From: Azohydromonas caseinilytica
Lineage (GTDB): Bacteria; Pseudomonadota; Gammaproteobacteria; Burkholderiales; Burkholderiaceae_C
Length of the DNA stretch: 64,000 nucleotides
Reading direction: 5' to 3'
Assembly (NCBI RefSeq): GCF_012927045.1
Contig: NZ_JABBFW010000001.1
Location: forward strand, 372,001-436,000
The translations under genes and the position numbers were made by a program. The notes beneath the pieces are model-generated. The model saw only the letters and a list, made by a program, of their open reading frames with translations, ran no database searches and had not been told where the DNA came from. Shown here one piece after another: positions 30,145 to 38,282 of this stretch; within the stretch, counting starts at the first letter, position 1, and the number at the start of each line of letters is the position of its first letter.

Positions 30145-30825
30145 TCAACGGCCGAGCTTGTCGCGCATGGCGTCGATGACGGCCTTGTAGTCGGGCTGGC
30201 CGAAGATGGCGCTGCCGGCCACGAAGGTGTCGGCGCCGGCGTCGGCAACGCGGCGGATGTTGTCCACCTTGATGCCGCCGTCCACTTCCAGCCGGATGTC
30301 GCGCCCGCTGGCGTCGATGATCTTGCGCAGCTTCTCCACCTTGCGCAGCGCGCTGTCGATGAAGCTCTGGCCGCCGAAGCCCGGGTTCACGCTCATCACC
30401 AGCACCAGGTCCACCTTGTCGATGACCCATTCCAGCACGTCGATGGGGCTGGCCGGGTTGAACACCAGGCCGGCCTGACAGCCCTCGGCCTTGATCAGCT
30501 GCAGCGTGCGGTCCACGTGGGCGCTGGCGTCGGGGTGGAAGCTCACCAGGTCCGCGCCGGAGCGGGCGAAGGCCTGGGCCAGCGCGTCCACGGGCTGCAC
30601 CATCAGGTGCACGTCGATGGGCACGGGCTTGCCCTCGGGCGTGACCGCGTGCGGACGCAGCGCCTGGCACACCATCGGCCCGAAGGTGAGATTGGGCACG
30701 TAGTGGTTGTCCATCACGTCGAAGTGAATCCAGTCGGCGCCGGCGGCGATCACGTTGCGCACCTCATCGCCCAGGCGTGCGAAGTCGGCGGAGAGGATGG
30801 AAGGGGCGATGCGGTAGGTGGGCAT
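30145..30825 (-). CDS. rpe: Ribulose-phosphate 3-epimerase
   Basis: Interconverts ribulose-5-phosphate and xylulose-5-phosphate in the pentose phosphate pathway (and in the Calvin cycle where present). The 226-residue TIM barrel opens [17 protein letters not shown]. It contains the metal ligands in [16 protein letters not shown] and [21 protein letters not shown], and [12 protein letters not shown]. The start at 30825 gives MPTYRIAPS. In related genomes rpe precedes gph and trpE directly; here the thi operon and DUF2382 genes lie in between. Confidence 0.97.
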   Translation of the reverse strand: MPTYRIAPSILSADFARLGDEVRNVIAAGADWIHFDVMDNHYVPNLTFGPMVCQALRPHAVTPEGKPVPIDVHLMVQPVDALAQAFARSGADLVSFHPDASAHVDRTLQLIKAEGCQAGLVFNPASPIDVLEWVIDKVDLVLVMSVNPGFGGQSFIDSALRKVEKLRKIIDASGRDIRLEVDGGIKVDNIRRVADAGADTFVAGSAIFGQPDYKAVIDAMRDKLGR

Positions 30826-31073
30826 GACGGGCGTCGGGAAGGGGTAAAGCGGGCGGAAATTCTAGGTCGCGCCTCGCCCCCCTCGGCCGCGCGGGATGCC
30901 GCCGCCGCGCTCCCCATGGCGCATCCAGGGCGATGCCCGAGATGGAGGAAGGCACAGGGCTGATGCCGCTTGCAGTGGCGGCGCGAACGCAGGTCAATGA
31001 CGTCTGGCCCGTCCTCCCAATGTCGGGCGCCGCGGGCGTGGGACAGCAGCACTGTCTCGAAAGGGGTGCGCAC

Positions 31074-33401
31074 ATGAAGACCTTCCTTGGCACGAGGTTA
31101 TCCATGGACCTCCAAGGCCGGCGGGCCGGGCCCGCGCCGGGCCGGCGACCGAACCACCTCCAAGCAGCACCCGCCTTCCGACAAAGCCTGCGCCGCGCCG
31201 GCCTGTGCGCCGCGATGCTGGCCGCCGGCCTTGCGCAGGCCGGCCCCGCCGACGAGGCCGCCACGCTGCCGCCGCCCGTGCGCGGCGTCGCGCCCACCCC
31301 GTCCATCACCACCTGGACCTGGTCCACCCGCACGGCCGAGCCCGTGCAGACCGTCCAGCCCATGCCGACGGCCCCGGCCATCCAATCGGTCCAGGCCACA
31401 CAGCCCGCGCCCGTCCAGCAGATCACCCAGGACTACGGGGCCATCCGTTCCATCGAGCCGGCTCAACCGGCGGCTCCGGCCACGACGGCGACCCAGGGCG
31501 CCGCGGCAGCGCCCACGGCGCCTGAGGGACCTACCGCGCCTGCCGCCGCGAAGGCGTCGGCCGCCGTGACGGCACCGCTGGGCGCGGCGGGTGGCGACTG
31601 CCGGCTGCTCACCGACCAGGCCATGGAAAGCGACGTGAAGTCGGCCTCCGCGCAGGCGCAAGGCGCGGAGCTGCAGGAACTGGCGGCGCTGCACGAGGAC
31701 ACGGCGCGCGCCTGGCAGGCCGCGGCCGAGCGCTGCGAGGGCCGTCCGCGCGAGCGCGCCCTGCGCAACGCGGAAGACAGCCGCAAGGTCGCCGCCACGA
31801 TGGCGGAGCGCATGATCACCGGCCAGGCCTGCGAGACCGCCCACCAGAACGCCACCGCGATGCATGAGCTGGCCGGACAGCTCGCCGGCGAGCAGCGCTG
31901 GGCCGATGCGGCGCACCTCTACCGCAAGAGCGAAGGCCTGTGGGAGCTGGCCACGGAGCGCTGCCGCGGCGAGCGCCAGCAGTTCGCGCTGACCCAGCGC
32001 GCGCAGGCCGCCAGCAGCAGCCACAACATCGAGTTCTGCATGCCGCGCCTGGAGCGCGCGCAGGCGCAGGCCGACCGCCTGCGCGGTGACATGGCCGGCC
32101 TGACGCCGACGCAGCGCTGGCAGCAGGCGATGCAGGCGGAATCGCTGTGGCGCCTGGCCGCCACGCAGTGCCGCGGCCCCGAGCAGACGCTGGCCCGGGA
32201 GCAGGCCGATGCCCTGGCGCGCGAGCGCGAAGCGATGGGCGCCGACGCCCGCCCCGCCGTGCCGACCATGGCGGCCCCGGCCGCGGCGGCCGCAGCGGCT
32301 GCCGGCACACCGCCGAACACGCTGCCGGCGGCCGCGGTCGATCCCGCCGCCCTGCCCGCCGCGCCGGCCACCCAGCCCGCGCCCACGCCCTCCCCGGCAC
32401 CGACCGCGGCACCGCCCGGAGCAGGCGCCGCAGCCACCCTGCCGCCCCAGGCCGAGGCCGCCGCCGAGCCGGCGAACGCGGCCCTTGCCGCCGGCGACAT
32501 GGTGGACGTGGTGGTCGGCGACATGCACCTGCGTGGCCGATTCAAGCCCGATGCCGGGCCGGGCAAGCCAGGGCCGTGGTCCGGGCAAGGCCGTGTGCGC
32601 TGGGCCAACGGCGAGGTCTACGAGGGCACGCTGGTGAGCGGCCTGCGCCATGGCCAGGGCCGCTTCAGCTCGGCCAAGGGCATGCAGTACGAAGGCGAAT
32701 GGGCCCATGGCCTGCCTCATGGCCGCGGCCGCATGAAGCTCCCCGACGGCAGCGTCTACGAGGGCACGCTGACCCAGGGCCTGCCCGAAGGCAGCGGACG
32801 CATGGTCTTCGCCAGCGGCGACGTCTACAGCGGCCAGTTCGCGCGCGGCGTGCCCGCCGGGCGCGGCGAGTATGTCTGGCGCAACGGCCAGCGCTACGAG
32901 GGCGCCTGGCAGGACCAGCGTCCGCACGGCACGGGCACGCTGCGCTTCGCCGGCGGCGACGTCTACGAAGGCCCGCTGGTGGCCGGCAAGCCGCAGGGCG
33001 AAGGCCGCATGCGCTACGCCAGCGGCGACGTCTACAGCGGCGGCTTCGTGGCCGGGCTGCCCCAGGGCCAGGGCCGCTACGCCTGGAAGAACGGCGATGT
33101 GTACGTTGGCGCCTTCAAGGCCGGACGCAAGCAGGGCCACGGCACGCTGACCTGGAGCAACGGCGACCGCTGGGAGGGCGAGTTCGACAACGACGAGCAG
33201 TACGACGCGGGCACCTTCACCGCCGCGGCCGACCGGGGCAAGCCCGCTGCGGCCGCCGTGGCCGTGGCGCCAGCGGCCTCCGCGGGGTCCATGGCTCCCG
33301 CGGCGCCGGCACAGCCCGCGGCGGCCGCGGAGCTTGCGGTGCCCACACGCAGCGTCGTGCCCACAGCGGTCGACGCGGCTGCGGCATCGGCCAAGCCCTG
33401 A
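31074..33401 (+). CDS. Secreted MORN-repeat protein with paired-cysteine helical repeats
   Basis: A 775-residue exported protein of unknown role. A long basic N-terminus leads into a signal segment (RAGLCAAMLAAGLAQAGPA, cleavage near residue 57). A Pro/Ala/Thr-rich stretch follows. Then come three helical units, each with two cysteines 44 or 45 residues apart, the second in a W-x3-A-x3-C-x-G setting (AAERCEG, ATERCRG, AATQCRG). After another Pro/Ala linker lie nine MORN repeats of 23 residues (about 509-715; NGEVYEGTLVSGLRHGQGRF type), then an Ala-rich tail. MORN repeats form beta-hairpin arrays that bind lipid or protein. The ATG at 31074 is chosen because AAGGGG precedes it and it allows the signal segment. 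It is divergent from rpe. Confidence 0.8.
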   Translation: MKTFLGTRLSMDLQGRRAGPAPGRRPNHLQAAPAFRQSLRRAGLCAAMLAAGLAQAGPADEAATLPPPVRGVAPTPSITTWTWSTRTAEPVQTVQPMPTAPAIQSVQATQPAPVQQITQDYGAIRSIEPAQPAAPATTATQGAAAAPTAPEGPTAPAAAKASAAVTAPLGAAGGDCRLLTDQAMESDVKSASAQAQGAELQELAALHEDTARAWQAAAERCEGRPRERALRNAEDSRKVAATMAERMITGQACETAHQNATAMHELAGQLAGEQRWADAAHLYRKSEGLWELATERCRGERQQFALTQRAQAASSSHNIEFCMPRLERAQAQADRLRGDMAGLTPTQRWQQAMQAESLWRLAATQCRGPEQTLAREQADALAREREAMGADARPAVPTMAAPAAAAAAAAGTPPNTLPAAAVDPAALPAAPATQPAPTPSPAPTAAPPGAGAAATLPPQAEAAAEPANAALAAGDMVDVVVGDMHLRGRFKPDAGPGKPGPWSGQGRVRWANGEVYEGTLVSGLRHGQGRFSSAKGMQYEGEWAHGLPHGRGRMKLPDGSVYEGTLTQGLPEGSGRMVFASGDVYSGQFARGVPAGRGEYVWRNGQRYEGAWQDQRPHGTGTLRFAGGDVYEGPLVAGKPQGEGRMRYASGDVYSGGFVAGLPQGQGRYAWKNGDVYVGAFKAGRKQGHGTLTWSNGDRWEGEFDNDEQYDAGTFTAAADRGKPAAAAVAVAPAASAGSMAPAAPAQPAAAAELAVPTRSVVPTAVDAAAASAKP

Positions 33402-33442
33402 GCGTCGCGAGGGGGCACTGGGGCTGTCCCTAGAATGGGTTC

Positions 33443-33811
33443 ATGGCCAAACCCCAGTTCAGCTGCAGCGTCAAGGTGCAGTTTCTGCCGGAGCAGTCCC
33501 AGGCGGGCCAGCACGCCTGGGCCTACACCATCACCATCACCAACAGCGGCGACATCACGGCCCAGCTCGTGGCGCGCCGCTGGCTCATCACCGATGCCAC
33601 CGGCCATGTCGAGGAAGTGCGCGGCCTGGCCGTGGTCGGGCATCAGCCGGTGCTCAAGCCCGGCGAGTCCTTCGAGTACACGAGCTGGACGCGCCTGGAC
33701 ACCCCGCAGGGCACCATGCGCGGCACCTTCTACTGCATGACCGAGGAGGCGCGGCCCTTCGAGGCCGAGGTGCCCGAGTTCATGCTGGCCCACCCGGGCG
33801 CGCTGCATTGA
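33443..33811 (+). CDS. apaG: ApaG domain protein
   Basis: A small cytoplasmic protein of 122 residues with the ApaG beta-sandwich: AWAYTITITNSGDITAQL, ARRWLITDATGHVEEVRG, and PGESFEYTSWTRLDTPQGTM. The GxGxxG-like phosphate-binding feature seen in some members is not obvious. It is associated with corA and apaH in enterobacteria but its biochemical role is unsettled. In betaproteobacteria it lies next to rpe, as it does here apart from the intervening MORN gene. Confidence 0.95.
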   Translation: MAKPQFSCSVKVQFLPEQSQAGQHAWAYTITITNSGDITAQLVARRWLITDATGHVEEVRGLAVVGHQPVLKPGESFEYTSWTRLDTPQGTMRGTFYCMTEEARPFEAEVPEFMLAHPGALH

Positions 33812-33848
33812 CGGCGCGCCACGCGGTTCCGAGCCGCCCTTCGGCCTG

Positions 33849-35897
33849 ATGAGGTTCATCGGAGGAGGCGCCCAGTCCACCTCGGCCTGGGATCTGACGG
33901 CGCTGCTCAATGCCGCCGACCCGCGCGCACCGCGCCCCGAGCGTCACCTGTGGCTGACCCGGCTGCTGGAGTGGCTGCGCCACGATCCCCCGCGCCGCGG
34001 CAGCGCCGGCGCCACGCCGCCGGCGCTGCTGCGGCTGCGCCACCTGCTCAACGTGCTGGAGCAGCACCCGCAGCATCGCGAGGCGGTGCACGGGCTGATC
34101 CAGCGCTTCTGGGGCGAGGTCGATGCCGCGGCGCTGTTTGCCGAGTTCGGCTTCCCGCACCGCGTGGCGCTGACCGGCGAGCTGCTGCGCCGGCTGCGCG
34201 AGCGCGTGCTGCCGAGCACGCCCGACACCACCGACCTGGCCGAGCTGTTCCCGCTGCTGTTCGAGGTCGAGGATGCCGAGTGGATCGAGGCCATCGACGA
34301 AGCCACGCTGCAGCGCCTGGCCGCGCTCATGGCGCCGCGCGACGAGGTGGAGGCGGCGGCGGCGGAGGCGGCAGCGGGCGATCTCAACGCCACGCCGCTG
34401 TCCGCCCCACGCTGGCGCGACACCATGGCCGATGCCGTCACGCTGCTGGTGAGCGCCGTGCACGGCGCGGGGCTGTCGCCGCCCCTGCGCCGGCGCATGA
34501 GCCCGGCGCTGCTGGCCGACGAGCCCTTCCGCCAGCTCACGCGCGCCAGCGAACGGCTGCGCGATGCCGAGCTTGCCGGCGACCGCGCCGCGCTGCTGCA
34601 GGAGGCGCATTACCTGCGCGCGCTGCTGGACGCCTGCCGGCGCGCGGCCGACAGCATCGAGGAGCACCTGGAGGAGTTCGGCGTCTCGGTGGACATCGTC
34701 TACGACACCGAGCAGCTGCGCCAGCGCACGCTGCGCATCGAGCGGCTGCTGGACTGCCTGGTCAGCCCCGGGCCCGCGCGCGAGCTGCAGCTGCTGACGC
34801 TGCAGCTCGTGCAGGGCCTGCACGAGCGCGAGGGCCTGCGCTCGCTGCTGACGGCGCAGTACGGCCAGCTCGCCCGCAAGATGACCGAGCGCAGCGCCGA
34901 GACCGGCGAGCACTACATCACCCGTGACCGCGCCGAGTACGCCGCCATGTACCGCAGCGCCGCCGGCGGGGGCCTGGTGATGGCGGGCACCACCTTCCTG
35001 AAGTTCGCCATCACGGCGCTGGGGCTGACCGCCTTCTGGAGCGGCCTGCTGGCGGGCTTCAACTACGCCGCCAGCTTCGTGCTGATCATGCTGCTGCACT
35101 GGACGGTCGCCACCAAGCAGCCGGCCATGACCGCGCCGGCCATGGCGGCGCGGTTGCGCGGCAGCCACCGCGACGAGGAGGGCTTCGTCGACGAGGTGGT
35201 GCACCTGATCCGCTCGCAGTCGGCGGGCATCCTGGGCAACCTGACGCTGGTGGCGCCGGTGGTGCTGGCGGTGCAGGCGCTGGCCTGGGGCGTGATGGAC
35301 GCGCCGCTGGTGGACGCCAAGCAGGCCACCTACGTGCTGCACAGCCTCTCGCTGCTGGGCCCCACGCCGCTGTTCGCGGCCTTCACCGGCGTGCTGCTGT
35401 TCGGCAGCTCGGTGATCGCGGGCTGGGTGGAGAACTGGTTCGTCTTCAACCGCCTGGACAGCGCCATCGCCTGGAACCCGCGCATCGTGGCGCGGCTGGG
35501 TGCGGCCCGCGCGCAGCGCTGGGCGGCGTGGGCGCGCGCCAACGTCTCGGGGCTGGCGGCCAACATCTCGCTGGGGCTGATGCTGGGGCTGACGCCGGCG
35601 CTGGCGGGCTTCTTCGCGCTGCCGCTGGACGTGCGCCACGTCACGCTCTCCACCGGGCAGCTGGCCGCGGCGGCCGGCGCGCTGGGCTGGGGCATCGTGG
35701 GCGAGCCGGCCTTCTGGTGGTGCGTGGCGGGCATCGTGCTCACGGCGCTGCTCAACGTGGGCGTGAGCTTCTACCTGGCGTTCCGGCTGGCGCTGCGCGC
35801 GCGCGGGCTGCACCTCAAGGAGCGCGCGCACCTGGCCGCGGCCATCCGCCGGCGCATCCGGCACCGCCCGCTGAGCCTGCTGGTGCCCGAGCGCTGA
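33849..35897 (+). CDS. Gcr-family (SpecificRecomb) membrane protein
   Basis: A 682-residue protein of the family named site-specific recombinase after Neisseria Gcr. The N-terminal 360 residues are helical and soluble. The C-terminal part has about six to seven hydrophobic segments, for example GTTFLKFAITALGLTAFWSG, LVAPVVLAVQALAWGVMD, AAFTGVLLFGSSVIAG, SLGLMLGLTPALAGFFALPL and VAGIVLTALLNVGVSFYLAF. I see none of the catalytic motifs of tyrosine or serine recombinases. The family name is therefore probably misleading; it looks like an inner-membrane protein of unknown function. Its ATG is 37 bases after apaG, suggesting co-transcription. Confidence 0.8.
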   Translation: MRFIGGGAQSTSAWDLTALLNAADPRAPRPERHLWLTRLLEWLRHDPPRRGSAGATPPALLRLRHLLNVLEQHPQHREAVHGLIQRFWGEVDAAALFAEFGFPHRVALTGELLRRLRERVLPSTPDTTDLAELFPLLFEVEDAEWIEAIDEATLQRLAALMAPRDEVEAAAAEAAAGDLNATPLSAPRWRDTMADAVTLLVSAVHGAGLSPPLRRRMSPALLADEPFRQLTRASERLRDAELAGDRAALLQEAHYLRALLDACRRAADSIEEHLEEFGVSVDIVYDTEQLRQRTLRIERLLDCLVSPGPARELQLLTLQLVQGLHEREGLRSLLTAQYGQLARKMTERSAETGEHYITRDRAEYAAMYRSAAGGGLVMAGTTFLKFAITALGLTAFWSGLLAGFNYAASFVLIMLLHWTVATKQPAMTAPAMAARLRGSHRDEEGFVDEVVHLIRSQSAGILGNLTLVAPVVLAVQALAWGVMDAPLVDAKQATYVLHSLSLLGPTPLFAAFTGVLLFGSSVIAGWVENWFVFNRLDSAIAWNPRIVARLGAARAQRWAAWARANVSGLAANISLGLMLGLTPALAGFFALPLDVRHVTLSTGQLAAAAGALGWGIVGEPAFWWCVAGIVLTALLNVGVSFYLAFRLALRARGLHLKERAHLAAAIRRRIRHRPLSLLVPER

Positions 35898-35932
35898 AGC
35901 GTCGCGACGTGGAGCCGCCGGGCGCGGCCGCT

Positions 35933-36049
35933 TCAGTCCTCGGCGTCGTCGTGGCGTTCGCCGCGGCGGCGGCCGCTGAACATCGTCCACCAGACGATGA
36001 ACACGAGCAGCGCCAGCGCGCCCAGCGCTTCCAAGAGAATCAAGACCAT
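35933..36049 (-). CDS. Small single-pass membrane protein (38 residues)
   Basis: A short open frame reading MVLILLEALGALALLVFIVW and then WTMFSGRRRGERHDDAED: one hydrophobic helix (about 2-23) and a basic-then-acidic cytoplasmic tail, the layout of genuine small membrane proteins. It is antisense to the 240-base gap between the Gcr-family gene and the acyltransferase gene, so it is not a shadow of a coding frame. The ribosome-binding site is weak. Function is unknown; the short reading frame limits confidence. Confidence 0.5.
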   Translation of the reverse strand: MVLILLEALGALALLVFIVWWTMFSGRRRGERHDDAED

Positions 36050-36137
36050 GGACACAGGTTAGCCAAGGTCTCGTGCCCGGCGCTCCGTGCCCGCCCACCG
36101 ACATGCCGGCAAGTCGCCTACGCCGGAACAGGCTTTC

Positions 36138-36842
36138 ATGGAAAACAACACCCTGATCGACCGCTTCACCCGGCACTTCGACCTGCTGCCGGCCCGGGAC
36201 GCGGCGAGCCGGCGCGAGGTCCTGCGGCTGCGCCACGCCGTGTACTGCGAGGAGCTGGGCTACGAGCCGGTCACGCCCTCGGGCCTGGAGCAGGACGAGT
36301 TCGACGCGCATTCGAGCTTCGCGCTGCTGCGCCACCGCGCCAGCGGCCGCACCGCGGGCTGCGTGCGGCTGATCCGGCACCCGGGCCATGAGGGCTGGCG
36401 CTTTCCCTTCGAGCGCGCCTGCGGCGAGCGGCTGCACCCGGACTACATGGACCCGGCGCACCGCGCCGGCGCCAGCGAGGTGTCGCGCCTGGCGGTGCAC
36501 CAGGACTTCCGGCGCCGGCGCGGCGAGCACGACACGCCCGTGGGCAGCGGCGCCCCGGTGTCGGACATCAGCGACCGCCAGTACCCGCTCATCGCCATGG
36601 GGCTGTTCCTGGCCGCCACGGCGCTGATCCTCAATCACGGCAGCGAGCAGAGCTTCGTGATGGTGGAGCCGCGGCTGTCGCGGCTGCTGGGCAGCTGCGG
36701 GCTGAACTACACGCCGGTGGGCGAGCTCGTGGAGCACCACGGCCTGCGCGGCCCCTACCGCACGCAGCGCGCGGAGATGCTGCAGTACCTGCGTCCCGAG
36801 AGCCGTGCCTTGCTGGAGCACCTGCGCGACGTGCTGCGCTGA
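36138..36842 (+). CDS. PEP-CTERM/exosortase system-associated acyltransferase
   Basis: A 234-residue GNAT-fold protein resembling the acyltransferases that accompany exosortase systems and the FeeM N-acyl amino acid synthases. Family features are SRREVLRLRHAVYCEELGYE at about 26-45, GRTAGCVRLIRHP, and ASEVSRLAVHQDFRRRRGE. It would transfer an acyl chain from acyl-ACP to an amine, but the substrate is unknown. The ATG at 36138 is preferred over an in-frame start 17 codons earlier. No exosortase, PEP-CTERM protein, or exopolysaccharide gene is seen nearby, so this is an isolated member, between a Gcr-family gene and mltA. Confidence 0.85.
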   Translation: MENNTLIDRFTRHFDLLPARDAASRREVLRLRHAVYCEELGYEPVTPSGLEQDEFDAHSSFALLRHRASGRTAGCVRLIRHPGHEGWRFPFERACGERLHPDYMDPAHRAGASEVSRLAVHQDFRRRRGEHDTPVGSGAPVSDISDRQYPLIAMGLFLAATALILNHGSEQSFVMVEPRLSRLLGSCGLNYTPVGELVEHHGLRGPYRTQRAEMLQYLRPESRALLEHLRDVLR

Positions 36843-36901
36843 GCGCGGCGCGGCGCGGCGCGGCTGGCGAAGGCGCGGCGCGCGCCGCCACAATCGGGGC
36901 C

Positions 36902-38086
36902 ATGTCGTCCCTCCTCGCTCCCCGCCCTTCCCGGCGCGGCGGCGCGGCGGCGCTGGCGCTGGCGGCGCTGCTGGCCGGCTGCGCCGGCGTGCCGCTGCAC
37001 ACCCCCGCGCCCGCTCCCGCGTCTTCCCCCACCACCACCGCTCCCGACGCCGCCGGGCCGGGCGCACCCGGCGCGCCGCTGCAGCGCCCGCGCGCACGCT
37101 GGCACCCCGTGGACTGGTCCGAGCTGCCGGGCTGGGACGGCGACCGCGTGCTGGAGGCCTGGAGCGCGCTGAGCCGCAGCTGCGAGCGCCCGGGCGCGGG
37201 CTGGGCCGCCCTGTGCGCCGACGTGCTGCTCAACGCCCCGGCCGACGAGGCCGCCGCGCGCGCCTGGCTGCAGGCCCGGCTGCAGCCCTACCGCGTGGAA
37301 AGCCCCGAGGGCGGCGCCGAGGGGCTGGTCACCGGCTACTACGAGCCGCTGATCGAGGCCAGCCGCGTGCCGCGCGCCGCCTTCGCCGTGCCGCTGCACC
37401 GCCCGCCGGCGGACCTGGGCGCGCGCAAGCCCTACTGGACGCGCCAGCAGCTCGACACCCTGCCCGCCGCGGCGGCGGGGCTGCGCGGGCGCGAGATCGC
37501 CTACGTGGCCGACCCGCTGGACGCGCTGGTGCTGCAGATCCAGGGCTCGGGGCGGCTGCGCATCACCGAGCCCGACGGCCGCCAGCGCACCGTGCGCCTG
37601 GCCTTCGCCGGTCACAACGACCAGCCCTACAAGTCGGTCGGGCGCTGGCTCATCGAGCAGGGCGCGCTGCGCGCCGACCAGGCCTCCTGGCCCGGCATCA
37701 AGGCCTGGGCCCGCGCCAATCCGCAGCGCGTGCAGGAGCTGCTGTGGAGCAATCCGCGCGTGGTGTTCTTCCGCGAGGAGCCGCTGCCGGACCCGCAGCT
37801 GGGCCCGCGCGGCGCGCAGGGCGTGGCGCTGACGCCCGGGCGCTCCATCGCCGTCGATCCGCAGAGCATCCCCTACGGCACGCCGGTGTGGCTCTCCAGC
37901 ACCGAGCCGCTGAGCGCGCAGGCGCTGCAGCGCCTGGTGGTGGCGCAGGACACGGGCAGCGCCATCGTCGGTGCCGTGCGCGCCGACTTCTTCTGGGGCT
38001 GGGGCGAGCAGGCCGAGCAGCAGGCCGGGCGCATGAAGCAGCCGCTGCGGCTGTGGGTGCTGTGGCCGCGCGGCCCGCAGAGCTGA
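36902..38086 (+). CDS. mltA: Membrane-bound lytic murein transglycosylase A
   Basis: An outer-membrane lipoprotein that cleaves peptidoglycan glycan strands, forming 1,6-anhydromuramyl ends. The 394 residues start with a lipoprotein signal, the lipobox being LLAGC with Cys28. The double-psi barrel is recognisable: GLVTGYYEPLIEAS, LVLQIQGSGRLR, YKSVGRWLIEQG, and the C-terminal 3D segment VAQDTGSAIVGAVRADFFWGWG with the catalytic Asp. An Ala/Pro-rich linker (30-60) follows the lipobox. It lies 59 bases after the acyltransferase gene. Confidence 0.96.
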   Translation: MSSLLAPRPSRRGGAAALALAALLAGCAGVPLHTPAPAPASSPTTTAPDAAGPGAPGAPLQRPRARWHPVDWSELPGWDGDRVLEAWSALSRSCERPGAGWAALCADVLLNAPADEAAARAWLQARLQPYRVESPEGGAEGLVTGYYEPLIEASRVPRAAFAVPLHRPPADLGARKPYWTRQQLDTLPAAAAGLRGREIAYVADPLDALVLQIQGSGRLRITEPDGRQRTVRLAFAGHNDQPYKSVGRWLIEQGALRADQASWPGIKAWARANPQRVQELLWSNPRVVFFREEPLPDPQLGPRGAQGVALTPGRSIAVDPQSIPYGTPVWLSSTEPLSAQALQRLVVAQDTGSAIVGAVRADFFWGWGEQAEQQAGRMKQPLRLWVLWPRGPQS

Positions 38087-38282
38087 GCGGCGGTCTCCGT
38101 CCCACCGTCCGGGCATAGCGCAGCCGGTGTCGAACGACTCGTTGCACCCCGGCGACGCGTCAAGGAGGCGTCAACAACCCCCCCTTATGATCCCCGACAC
38201 GGCGGGGCCTGCTCCCGCCGCCTTGACGATGCGCGAGCCGCTTGCCCGGCGTTGCCGCGCTTTACGGCATCCGGGGACATGC

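Noticed and set aside
38127-38282. Longer start for the first TonB receptor
   Set aside because: The extra 52 residues are Arg/Pro-rich and would place the signal peptide internally; the AAGGAGG at about 38164 is too far from the ATG at 38187.
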